Source: Pedobacter segetis (GTDB taxonomy: Bacteria; Bacteroidota; Bacteroidia; Sphingobacteriales; Sphingobacteriaceae). From it: DNA of 64,000 nucleotides. A program made the translations under genes and the position numbers. Numbering within the stretch: position 1 is the first letter of the stretch; every line of letters starts with the position of its first letter. The notes beneath the pieces were generated by a model. It did no database searches. It was not told the DNA's origin and saw only the letters and a program-made list of their open reading frames with translations. Below are positions 52,066 to 60,160 of the stretch, piece by piece. The stretch is taken from NCBI RefSeq assembly GCF_016623585.1, contig NZ_JAEHFY010000018.1:1-64000 (forward strand), written 5' to 3'.

Positions 52066-52121
52066 ATTTTTCAAAGCTATTTAAAATAAACGAGTTTGAT
52101 TATCTAAATTAAATTATACTG

Positions 52122-53366
52122 ATGTTAAAATTAAAAACGATTCTTTCTGGTATTGTGATCCTGAGTGTTTTTGCTTGCAATAACGATAGAAAGACTGCAA
52201 ATGGTTCTAAAGACGAGAACAATGATCCCATGATGAAACAATCTTGGGAGCAAATAGAACAGAAGGCCAAAGGCTCTACGGTTACCTGGATGAAATGGAC
52301 GGGCGACAAAAAAGCAAATAAATATATTGATGATATCTTGATACCTAGGATCAAAAACAGATTTGGGATTACCTTAAAGATCATCCCGGGGCAAGGCCCT
52401 TCAATTGTGAGCAGCATTATGAGCGAGCGGGAAGCAAATGTAGAAAAAGGACAAACAGACATGGTTTGGATAAACGGAGAAACTTTTTTCCAAATACAAC
52501 AAATAAAAGGTTTGTATGGGCCTTTTACCTATAAATTACCAAGCTCGCAATACATCAATTACGAAGATCCCATTATCAAATATGATTTTCAGCAAGACAT
52601 CAAAGGCTATGAAGCACCTTGGGGAAAGGCTTCTTTTATCGCTTTAACTGATGGCGCAAAAGTTAAAAACCCGCCTGTAAGTATGCAAGATTTTGAAACT
52701 TATTGGAAAGCTAATCCGGGGAAATTCACTTTGTCTTTAGATTTTACAGGTTATACCTTATTAAAAACCTGGCTGATTGAATTAGCAGGCGGAATTGATA
52801 ACCTTAAAGGAGATTTTGACCAAAAAAAATACGATAAATACAGCGCACAACTTTGGGATTTCATCAACAGAAACAAAAAATATTTTTGGAAAAAAGGAGA
52901 AACTTTTCCAGATAATGCAGTAACAATTGCCCAGCTTTATGCCACAGGCGAGGTAAATTTTGGTTTTTCTTTCGGCTTTACCGCTGTTGATAAAGGTATA
53001 AAAGAGGGATTGTTCCCTAAAACCACCATCGGTTATGTTTTAAAACCCGGGAGCATCCACAATACCAGTTATTTGGCTATCCCTTTTAATGCAAGTAATA
53101 AAGAAGGTGCTTTGGTGGTCATTAATTATTTGTTATCACCAGAAGCGCAAATAGAAAAAAGCGATATTAATAATGGCGGAGGAACCCCAGTATTTGATGT
53201 TTCTAAATTAAGCCCAGAGCTAAAGGCCAAATATGATGCGCTTGAAAAACCAAAATACGGCATGACGGAAGAAGAAGTTTTGGCAAAAGCCATTGTAGAA
53301 CCACATTCTATGTATATGATAAAAGTTGCGGAAGATTTTAGAAAGAAAGTAATTGATAAGAAATAA
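52122..53366 (+). CDS. ABC transporter substrate-binding lipoprotein (YnjB-like)
   Basis: A 414-residue solute-binding protein with lipobox LSVFAC-NNDR. It is of the YnjB type, with WMKWTGDKKANKYIDDILIP, IIPGQGPSIVSSIMSEREAN and the ligand-region blocks DMVWINGETFFQIQQ and FGFSFGFTAVDKGIKEG. The C-terminal block INYLLSPEAQIEKSDINNGG is typical. It heads an operon with two permeases, an ATPase and a radical SAM gene. YnjBCD-type importers have no well-established substrate, which fits a specialised cargo. Confidence 0.9.
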   Translation: MLKLKTILSGIVILSVFACNNDRKTANGSKDENNDPMMKQSWEQIEQKAKGSTVTWMKWTGDKKANKYIDDILIPRIKNRFGITLKIIPGQGPSIVSSIMSEREANVEKGQTDMVWINGETFFQIQQIKGLYGPFTYKLPSSQYINYEDPIIKYDFQQDIKGYEAPWGKASFIALTDGAKVKNPPVSMQDFETYWKANPGKFTLSLDFTGYTLLKTWLIELAGGIDNLKGDFDQKKYDKYSAQLWDFINRNKKYFWKKGETFPDNAVTIAQLYATGEVNFGFSFGFTAVDKGIKEGLFPKTTIGYVLKPGSIHNTSYLAIPFNASNKEGALVVINYLLSPEAQIEKSDINNGGGTPVFDVSKLSPELKAKYDALEKPKYGMTEEEVLAKAIVEPHSMYMIKVAEDFRKKVIDKK

Positions 53367-53394
53367 GTTGAAAGTTATAGGTATTAGGTTGTAA
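53367..53394. repeat. Weak heptamer-period tract, four units
   Basis: GTTGAAA, GTTATAG, GTATTAG, GTTGTAA in register, starting right after the stop codon of the binding-protein gene. More degenerate than the others. Confidence 0.45.
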
Positions 53395-53476
53395 ATTTTG
53401 ATTAGAATTTTAAAGTGGAAAGGTTAAACTTAGATGGTATTTCAAAGCTTGGGTCTAAGTTCTCGTATTATAAAAA

Positions 53477-54331
53477 ATGTTTAAAAAACCAATAAATATC
53501 ATTTCATTTTTATTGCTCTTTGTATTTGCAATCCTTCCCTTAGTTCTGGGTTTTGGCTTTGCGGTTGCTTATAGCTTTGGTTTAATTGGTGTTTTAAATA
53601 AAGGTTTTACTTTAGAAAACTGGTTGGCGTTGTTTGAGAATAACGATGTAGTAATTTCTTTTATTTATAGCGCTTGGTTGGCTATTGCTTCCCTAACCAT
53701 AAGCGTGGTAGTTTCTATGGCAATTGCTATAAATTTCAATAAAAAATTTAGTAAAGGCATATATTCATATTTGGTTTATATGCCTTTGGCTTTTCCCTCT
53801 ATAGTTGCAGCATTCTTTTTTGCCCAATTTTTGGGTAACGCGGGTATATTATCGCGTATTTGCTATCAACTAGGCATTATCGATAAAATACAATCTTTCC
53901 CCAATTTAATAAACGACCAGTATAGTATTGGTATAATCATCGCTCAATTTTTCTTGAGCTTACCGTTTTTTACTTTACTTTACACAGGTTTGTACCAAAC
54001 AGAAAGAATTGATGATTATACAAAATTGGCCAACTCTCTAGGAGCAAAAAACCGACAATCTATTTTCAGGATTTCTATTCCAATTTTATTTAAAAAGAGC
54101 TTTCCAAATATTGTACTGTATTTTATTTTTAAAATTGGTGCTTATGAAGTTCCTCTTTTATTAGGTCGTTCATCGCCAGAAACGGTCTCTGTTTTAGCGG
54201 TAAGGAAGCTTCAAAAATTTAACCTATATGATATTCCACAAGGTTATGCCATTGCGGTAATTTATACCATCATCATCTTAAGCCTATTAATGCTTGTACT
54301 TAAAACCAATAAAAATGAGTACGACATTTAA
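53477..54331 (+). CDS. ABC transporter permease (YnjC-like, first)
   Basis: A 284-residue inner-membrane permease with six hydrophobic segments (IISFLLLFVFAILPLVLGFG, LAIASLTISVVVSMAIAI and others). The cytosolic coupling loop DDYTKLANSLGAKNRQSIFRI matches the EAA motif pattern (EAA---G---------I-LP), with SIPILFKKSFPNI following. It pairs with the second permease, whose gene overlaps its end by 17 bases. YnjC of enterobacteria is a single double-length protein; here the function is divided between two genes. Confidence 0.88.
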   Translation: MFKKPINIISFLLLFVFAILPLVLGFGFAVAYSFGLIGVLNKGFTLENWLALFENNDVVISFIYSAWLAIASLTISVVVSMAIAINFNKKFSKGIYSYLVYMPLAFPSIVAAFFFAQFLGNAGILSRICYQLGIIDKIQSFPNLINDQYSIGIIIAQFFLSLPFFTLLYTGLYQTERIDDYTKLANSLGAKNRQSIFRISIPILFKKSFPNIVLYFIFKIGAYEVPLLLGRSSPETVSVLAVRKLQKFNLYDIPQGYAIAVIYTIIILSLLMLVLKTNKNEYDI

Positions 54332-55094
54332 GAAAAGGAATATATTTTTATGGTTGCTTGCATTGGCTTTTATAACGCCAATTATTACCTTATTTTTTCT
54401 TTCATTTAGCAAAAATTGGCAGTTTCCAGCCATTTTACCAAAACAATTCACTTTAGAAAACTGGCGATATTTGTTCTTTTCTGGCGGCAATATCGCTCCC
54501 AGCTTTGTGATTTCTCTGGTAATTGCTTTATCGGTTGCAACCTTTTCTACACTATTTGGTTTTATTGCCAGTAAATATATCGCCTACCACAAATTTAGGT
54601 CTAAATTATTGATGCTCACATACTTTCCCTTTGCACTATCACCAGTAATATTTGCCCTTTGCCTTAAATTCTTTTTCATAAAAATGAGTTTAACTGGTAA
54701 TGTAGAAGGAATTATATTGGCGCAGCTCATTATTGCTTTCCCATATAGTGTTATTTTTTTTACAGGTTTTTGGAGTCAAAAAATTAAACAATACGAAGAT
54801 TTAGTAGCAACTTTAGGAGGTACAACATCTTACGCTTTTCGTAAAATTGTGATGCCGATAGCAAAAAGTTTAATTTTGGTTTGCTTCTTCCAATGCTTTT
54901 TAATCTCTTGGTTCGAGTTTGGTTTAACCAGCATTATTGGTTACGGCAAAGTAGAAACGCTAACCATTAAAGTTTATCAATTCATTACCGAAGCAAATAT
55001 TTTTTATGCTGCTTTAAGTTGTTGCCTGCTCATTTTACCACCGGTAATTTTGCTATGGTTCAACAAAAAATTCATCATCCAACAAGCTAAATAA
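54315..55094 (+). CDS. ABC transporter permease (second)
   Basis: A 259-residue permease using ATG at 54315 (MSTTFKKRN), inside the end of the first permease gene. It has six hydrophobic segments, for example IFLWLLALAFITPIITLFFL and ILAQLIIAFPYSVIFFTGFW, and a coupling loop YEDLVATLGGTTSYAFRKIV with MPIAKSLILV. The ATPase gene starts at its last base (overlap TAATG), so the components are made together. Confidence 0.88.
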   Translation: MSTTFKKRNIFLWLLALAFITPIITLFFLSFSKNWQFPAILPKQFTLENWRYLFFSGGNIAPSFVISLVIALSVATFSTLFGFIASKYIAYHKFRSKLLMLTYFPFALSPVIFALCLKFFFIKMSLTGNVEGIILAQLIIAFPYSVIFFTGFWSQKIKQYEDLVATLGGTTSYAFRKIVMPIAKSLILVCFFQCFLISWFEFGLTSIIGYGKVETLTIKVYQFITEANIFYAALSCCLLILPPVILLWFNKKFIIQQAK

Positions 55095-55810
55095 TGTTTT
55101 TACAAGTTAATCATATCCAAAAAAAATATAAAGATAAACAGGTGATCCAAGATGTTTCCTTTGGTTTAGAGGCACATCAAACTTTAAGTATCCTAGGTAA
55201 AAGTGGTTGTGGGAAATCTACCTTGTTAAAAATTATTGCAGGGATTGAAGAGCAAGATAATGGGCATGTTCTCTTGAATGGGAAGAATATCGGCAATATA
55301 AAATCTAATGAAAGAAATATTGTTTACCTTTTTCAGGAACCGCTATTGTTCCCCAATCTTAATGTTTTCGAAAATATTGCTTTTGGTTTAAGGATAAGAA
55401 AGTTGGCTTCCGCCGATATTGAACAAAAAGTAGAAGAAATGTTGGATAGCTTAGAGCTAAAAGAGCACAGTAAAAAAATGCCCCATCAAATCTCGGGAGG
55501 CCAAAAACAGCGTGTTGCTTTTGGAAGGGCTTTGATCATTAACCCGCCATTAATTTTATTGGATGAACCTTTTAGCAGTTTAGATGTAGAAACGAGGGCA
55601 ACCATGCAACAATTATATAAAACCATCGCCAAAAAATTTAAGATAACAGCACTGTTTGTTACCCACGATCTAAAAGAAGCATTATTAATGGGAAACAGAA
55701 TATCTTACATGGATAATGGATTATTAGAGATTTTCGAGAGCAAGAAAGCTTTTATAGATGCTGATAAAACAGGTGTTAAATCAGAAATTAACTTTTGGAA
55801 TAATTTATAA
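55094..55810 (+). CDS. ABC transporter ATP-binding protein (YnjD-like)
   Basis: A 238-residue ATPase with Walker A GKSGCGKST (about 35-43), Q-loop FQEPLLFPNL, signature ISGGQKQRVAFGRAL, Walker B LILLDEPFSSLD and the H-loop VTHD. It powers import through the two permeases. Four bases separate it from the following radical SAM gene, which implies co-expression. Confidence 0.94.
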   Translation: MFLQVNHIQKKYKDKQVIQDVSFGLEAHQTLSILGKSGCGKSTLLKIIAGIEEQDNGHVLLNGKNIGNIKSNERNIVYLFQEPLLFPNLNVFENIAFGLRIRKLASADIEQKVEEMLDSLELKEHSKKMPHQISGGQKQRVAFGRALIINPPLILLDEPFSSLDVETRATMQQLYKTIAKKFKITALFVTHDLKEALLMGNRISYMDNGLLEIFESKKAFIDADKTGVKSEINFWNNL

Positions 55811-55814
55811 TACT

Positions 55815-56822
55815 ATGAGGAACGATTATAACGATTACGGAACTATTTATTGGGTTTTTACCCAATTGTGCAATGATGAATGCGACCATTGTTATAATGA
55901 TTCTGGCCCAAAAGGAGAAAGAATGACTGATGAGGAGTGTTTACAGATCATTTCTAATTTGCCCGAGAGATTGGGAAGGATAATTTTAAGCGGCGGTGAA
56001 CCTATCGCCGATAAAAAACAACTGTATCTGATCTTAGATACATTAACCGCTAAATACGGCAAAGATTTCAATATCTCTTTGCAAACCAATGGCGATTTGT
56101 TAAAACCAAAGATATTGGACGAGCTGCTAGAAAAAGGCGTAAAAAGTTTTAGCATTGCCAGTTTAGATCGTTTCCACAAACATGCTGGTGCAAAATTAGC
56201 CCCATTAAAAGAACTTTTTGATAGTCGGGGTTTGGTGGATATTATGCCTTATATTACCGTAGGCGTTTATGAAGAGGGCAAGCGCCAAAAAATTGATCCA
56301 AGCTGGAAAACCTATTCTTATTTTGGGGCAAACGAAGAAATGTGGCTAGGTGGCAATTGGGCAAGAGGAAGAGCTTATGAAAAAGACCTTTGGATGCAAG
56401 ACCCGCTTCATAATTTCTGTAAGATACAATCTGGGGCAAAAAACTTTTTAGGTGGTCATACCGATGTGATAGAAGAATTGAGCATCCAACTTTGGGCAAT
56501 AAACCCCTGCTGCCCCGGCACCAAAAAAGCCATGGGCGATGCCCGGAAAGAAAAAGTAATCGATGTATTATTGAAGGTAAAAGAATCGCCGATATTCCAA
56601 GCCTTAAACAATGGCGAACCCTATAAAATGGGCGAAAGCATCGGTGTAACACAAAAATATGCCTTAGAAAGAGGAAAAGCCACCCAAAACATTTGTTTAT
56701 GGTGCGATGAATTTTTTGAACGCCATTATGATATCGATAATTTGAGGGCCAAAACCAAAGACGAAGTAATTGGAGAATTAGATAGTTTTATCAAACTACC
56801 AGTGATCAGCAACCATCAATAA
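55815..56822 (+). CDS. Radical SAM protein, second in the gene set
   Basis: A 335-residue radical SAM protein; ATG at 55815 (MRNDYNDYGTIYWVFTQ) is chosen over 55758, which would overlap the ATPase gene. The [4Fe-4S] motif is QLCNDECDHCYNDSGP (C-x3-C-x2-C, about 18-33), then RLGRIILSGGEPIADKK and FNISLQTNGD. Additional cysteines in HNFCKI, NPCCPGTKKA and NICLWCDEFFE may hold a second cluster, as in SPASM/Twitch proteins. I do not recognise a named family. As the last gene of the ABC importer operon, it may process the imported compound or use a precursor shared with ArsS. Confidence 0.87.
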   Translation: MRNDYNDYGTIYWVFTQLCNDECDHCYNDSGPKGERMTDEECLQIISNLPERLGRIILSGGEPIADKKQLYLILDTLTAKYGKDFNISLQTNGDLLKPKILDELLEKGVKSFSIASLDRFHKHAGAKLAPLKELFDSRGLVDIMPYITVGVYEEGKRQKIDPSWKTYSYFGANEEMWLGGNWARGRAYEKDLWMQDPLHNFCKIQSGAKNFLGGHTDVIEELSIQLWAINPCCPGTKKAMGDARKEKVIDVLLKVKESPIFQALNNGEPYKMGESIGVTQKYALERGKATQNICLWCDEFFERHYDIDNLRAKTKDEVIGELDSFIKLPVISNHQ

Positions 56823-57024
56823 TGATCTTTGGTTTAAAAATCACGATAAAAATTCAATAAATTATTTTTATCTACAGTTTAAAGGGCATTACGATCTGTT
56901 TTCATTTTTTAATGAGATGCAACTATTATTAAGCTAAGACAATTTTTTCTTAAAGTTTAACCTTTAATTAATAATTAGATAAAATTTCTATTTTTGATGA
57001 ATTGGCTTACTTAATAAACCCCAA

Positions 57025-58140
57025 ATGATATCACTCGAAAAAATCTTTAAAAAAGCTTTTGCAACCGTTGGTGTTACTGTTAACGGAGATAAACCTTGGG
57101 ACATTCAGGTACGCAATCCCAAGCTGTATAACAGAATTATAGCAGGAGGTTCTATTGGTTTTGGAGAAGCTTATATGGATGGTTGGTGGGATTGCGAAGC
57201 CGTTGACGAATTCATGCACCGGGTATTATATCATCGCTTAGATAAAAAATTACCTAGGGATATTTTTACGGCATTTTATTTTTTAAACGCAAAATTCAAA
57301 AATAGACAAACCTTAGGCAGGGCAAAAGAAGTTGCTTATAAGCATTACGATATTGGTAACGAGCTTTTTGAGAAAATGCTGGACAAGAACATGATGTATT
57401 CTTGTGGCTATTGGGAAAAAGCAACCAATTTGGAAGAAGCACAAGAAGCAAAACTTGATCTAATTTGCCGTAAGCTTAAACTCGAAAAAGGAATGACGCT
57501 TTTAGAAATAGGTTGTGGATGGGGTACTTTTGCCAAATATGTTACTCAAAAGTATGGCGTTTCAGTTGTGGGCATCACCATATCCGATCAGCAAGCTATT
57601 TTGGCCCGTAAGATCAATGAAGGTTTGCCAGTTGAAATTAGGGTTCAAGATTACCGTGATGTAGAAGGAAAATTTGACAGAGTAGTATCCATCGCAATGT
57701 TAGAGGCTGTTGGATACCGTAATTTTAGGACATATATGGAAGTGGCCGATAAAAACCTAACAGATAATGGCATATTTTTTATCCATACCATTGGAGGCAA
57801 CTATGATGCTAAAACAACAGATCCATGGATAGATAAATATATTTTCCCAAATGGGATGTTGCCTTCCGCAAGTCAGCTATCAAAAGCATGGCAAGGTCTT
57901 TTTGTTTTGGAGGATTGGCATAACTTTGGCACTTATTATGATCCCACATTAATGGCTTGGTTAAAAAACTTTGAAGAAAGCTGGGACAGCATTAAACATA
58001 ATTATGATGAAAGATTTTACCGTATGTGGAGATATTTCCTTTGTGTTAGTGCAGCTTCATTTCGTTCAAGAAAAAACCACCTTTGGCATATAGTTTTAAC
58101 AAAACCAGTACGTTTAGGGATGTACAAATCTGTTAGGTAA
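57025..58140 (+). CDS. cfa: Cyclopropane-fatty-acyl-phospholipid synthase
   Basis: A 371-residue SAM-dependent enzyme that adds a methylene across double bonds of membrane phospholipid acyl chains. N-terminal lipid-binding region with GSIGFGEAYMDGWWDCEAVD; then AYKHYDIGNELFEKMLD and MMYSCGYW. The SAM loop is LLEIGCGWGTFAKYVTQKYG, and GITISDQQ, SIAMLEAVGYRNF and IDKYIFPNGMLPS are typical. The C-terminal LEDWHNFGTYYDPTLMAW and MWRYFLCVSAASFRSRKN match the E. coli type. Single gene; it starts 200 bases after the second radical SAM gene and need not belong with it. Confidence 0.95.
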   Translation: MISLEKIFKKAFATVGVTVNGDKPWDIQVRNPKLYNRIIAGGSIGFGEAYMDGWWDCEAVDEFMHRVLYHRLDKKLPRDIFTAFYFLNAKFKNRQTLGRAKEVAYKHYDIGNELFEKMLDKNMMYSCGYWEKATNLEEAQEAKLDLICRKLKLEKGMTLLEIGCGWGTFAKYVTQKYGVSVVGITISDQQAILARKINEGLPVEIRVQDYRDVEGKFDRVVSIAMLEAVGYRNFRTYMEVADKNLTDNGIFFIHTIGGNYDAKTTDPWIDKYIFPNGMLPSASQLSKAWQGLFVLEDWHNFGTYYDPTLMAWLKNFEESWDSIKHNYDERFYRMWRYFLCVSAASFRSRKNHLWHIVLTKPVRLGMYKSVR

Positions 58141-58232
58141 CATTTTACACATAAATACAAACCACTTTATAACCTTCATTATTACCTTTAGCTTAACTAA
58201 ATAAACCGGGGCTGCAGCTCAGTATTTGCCTA

Positions 58233-58892
58233 TCAAATCCTAAATAAATCTAAACCATCATAATTTTTCACAAATCCGATTACATTGTCTTTAACGGCAA
58301 AATCACCGGGCGTATGTAAAGTGGTTAAAGCTACCGCTTGCATTCCGGCATTTTTAGCAGCTTCCACTCCTTTTGGGGCATCTTCAAAAACCAAACATTT
58401 GCTGTATTCCACACCTAAAATATCCGCTCCTTTTGTAAATGTTTCGGGATGGGGCTTGCTTAACATGACATCATCTGCACTTACCACCACAGGAAAGTAT
58501 TTCCTAAGGTTTAAATTATCCAAAACAAAATCGATATTAAAAGGGATTGCGGCCGAACCAATGGCCATTTTAATTCCTTCATGATAAGCTTTCTCCAAAA
58601 AAACACCTAAACCATCAATCAATTTTAAATGCGGTTTAAATGCAGCTTGATACCTTTTTTCCTTCTCGATAGATAGATCGTCTATTTGTTGTTGGGTAAA
58701 ATATCCTTCGCCAAAAACTCTTTCCAGCAGTTCTTGGTTTTTGCCGTACATCTGCAAAACCGTTTGATCATAAGTAATACCCGCCCCTAAATCTTTGGTA
58801 AGTATCTCAAACCAAGCTTTTGCATGAAACTGCATATCATCTATAATAGTTCCGTTAAGATCAAAAAGGTAAGCTTCAAATTTTTTATCCAT
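58233..58892 (-). CDS. HAD-family phosphatase/phosphomutase-like protein
   Basis: A 219-residue HAD protein of the beta-phosphoglucomutase type with a helical cap. Motif I is YLFDLNGTIIDDM: the nucleophile Asp is present, but the general acid/base at +2 is Asn instead of Asp. Motif II is MAIGSAAIPFN (Ser), with Lys in SKPHPETF and the metal Asp in VFEDAPKGVEAAKNAGMQAVA. The Asn change would weaken phosphatase turnover; the activity may be different or slow. It stands alone between cfa and tRNA-Ser. Confidence 0.9.
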   Translation of the reverse strand: MDKKFEAYLFDLNGTIIDDMQFHAKAWFEILTKDLGAGITYDQTVLQMYGKNQELLERVFGEGYFTQQQIDDLSIEKEKRYQAAFKPHLKLIDGLGVFLEKAYHEGIKMAIGSAAIPFNIDFVLDNLNLRKYFPVVVSADDVMLSKPHPETFTKGADILGVEYSKCLVFEDAPKGVEAAKNAGMQAVALTTLHTPGDFAVKDNVIGFVKNYDGLDLFRI

Positions 58893-59020
58893 GTGGCAAA
58901 ATTAAGATAATGGATTAGATAGTATGTAATTTTAAAATGATGATGATTATTATCTTGAAAATCTTATTTTTGCAACCCTGTTTATCGGTATTCTGTTTTT
59001 AGCAAGCCGTTTTAAAATAC

Positions 59021-59107
59021 GGAGAGATGTCAGAGTGGTCGAATGAGCCAGCTTGGAAAGCTGGTGTACTGGCAACGGTACCGAGGGTTCGAATCCCTCT
59101 TTCTCCG
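59021..59107 (+). tRNA. tRNA-Ser (anticodon GGA)
   Basis: Acceptor stem GGAGAGA/TTTCTCC (one G-U pair), anticodon stem CCAGC/GCTGG around loop TTGGAAA (anticodon GGA), long variable arm GGTACCG-region and T-arm GAGGGTTCGAATCCCTC. Discriminator G as required for serine. Length 87. CCA is not encoded. A minus-strand open frame over it is spurious. Confidence 0.97.
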
Positions 59108-59135
59108 CAGAAATCATTATCAAAACACTCTGAAA

Positions 59136-59168
59136 GCCTGCAGATCAAATGATCTGCAGGCTTTTTTT
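59136..59168. terminator. Intrinsic terminator after tRNA-Ser
   Basis: GCCTGCAGATC-AAAT-GATCTGCAGGC followed by seven T's: an 11-base perfect stem with a 4-base loop, immediately downstream of the tRNA gene. Confidence 0.95.
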
Positions 59169-59294
59169 GTTTACAATCAATGGTAGATACCCTAAATCTT
59201 AATGCTTGCGTAGTAAAATTAAAGAGAATGGTAAAATAACCTTTTAACCTCCCCTTTATCAATCAATAAGCTTCTCTTAAATTTTTTTTAGCTG

Positions 59295-59915
59295 CTAATT
59301 CAAATCATTGATCAGGTCTTTTGATTTTTGGATCAATGCCGTAATATCCCTACGCTCTCCATTTGTAGATGCCACTTTTTCAAAATCTGAGATGGAGGTT
59401 TTTAAATATTTTAGGGCTACCAACTTGTTATAAACACCTTGAACTTTCTGGGTTTTGTAAATTGCGTATTCTTGATTGGCTAATCCTCTATTTTGATATA
59501 GTTTCATATCCTCTGGTGTTAAATCTATTGCGGTAGAAAAATCTTTTATAGCACCCAACAACAAGGCTTCATGCTCTTTTGAAGCATAATCTGTAATACT
59601 TGATGATTGTAGAACCTTTGCTTTTCCCCTATAATAATAAGCTGCTGTCTCGGTTGGTTTCATGGCAATTAATTTATCGAAAGCGGCAATAGATTTATTG
59701 TAATCTGCCGCATGATAGCTAGAATAGCCCATCAACCATAAGGCGTTCATATTGGCGTGGTCGTTATCATAAGCTTTCTCAAAATATGAAGCTGCATTGG
59801 TAAAATTACCAACGGTCATGGCTTTTTGCCCAAGCCTTTCATAGGGTGTTTGAGCTAATGAGAGTTGTGAAGAGAGAACTATGAAGGATAATAATAGATG
59901 TGCTTTATTTTTCAT
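59295..59915 (-). CDS. Exported TPR-repeat protein
   Basis: A 206-residue protein with ATG at 59915, where a clear signal peptide begins (MKNKAHLLLSFIVLSSQLSLAQ). The longer frame to 60047 would put 44 basic residues before the signal and is rejected. It holds three or four TPR units: AMTVGNFTNAASYFEKAYD, ALWLMGYSSYHAADYNKSI, AAYYYRGKAKVLQ and LYQNRGLANQEYAIY. It is probably a periplasmic protein-binding scaffold. Function otherwise unknown. Confidence 0.85.
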   Translation of the reverse strand: MKNKAHLLLSFIVLSSQLSLAQTPYERLGQKAMTVGNFTNAASYFEKAYDNDHANMNALWLMGYSSYHAADYNKSIAAFDKLIAMKPTETAAYYYRGKAKVLQSSSITDYASKEHEALLLGAIKDFSTAIDLTPEDMKLYQNRGLANQEYAIYKTQKVQGVYNKLVALKYLKTSISDFEKVASTNGERRDITALIQKSKDLINDLN

Positions 59916-60160
59916 TTTTTGACCTGCCAAACGGCGGATGGTAAGTTTATGTATAACGATGCTATTTGTATAATATTTTCTAAACCTAACTGACTTTATT
60001 GCATATCGTTTTTTAACTTGATAGAAATTAATTGGTTTATAAGGCATTTAATGTTTAAATCATGGCTTGGCATAACTGTTGCAAAATTAGTCTTTTTTAT
60101 AAAACAAGCCATTATCAAAGATAATTCTGTCATTTTGGCGTTCAATCACAATCATAAAGC

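Noticed and set aside
57025-58140. cfa as part of the arsenosugar/arsenolipid set
   Set aside because: It is a common stand-alone housekeeping gene 200 bases after the last operon; no sequence evidence links it.
58999-59262. Minus-strand 87-residue open frame
   Set aside because: It runs across tRNA-Ser and its terminator; GERGIRTLG is the tRNA T-arm in translation.
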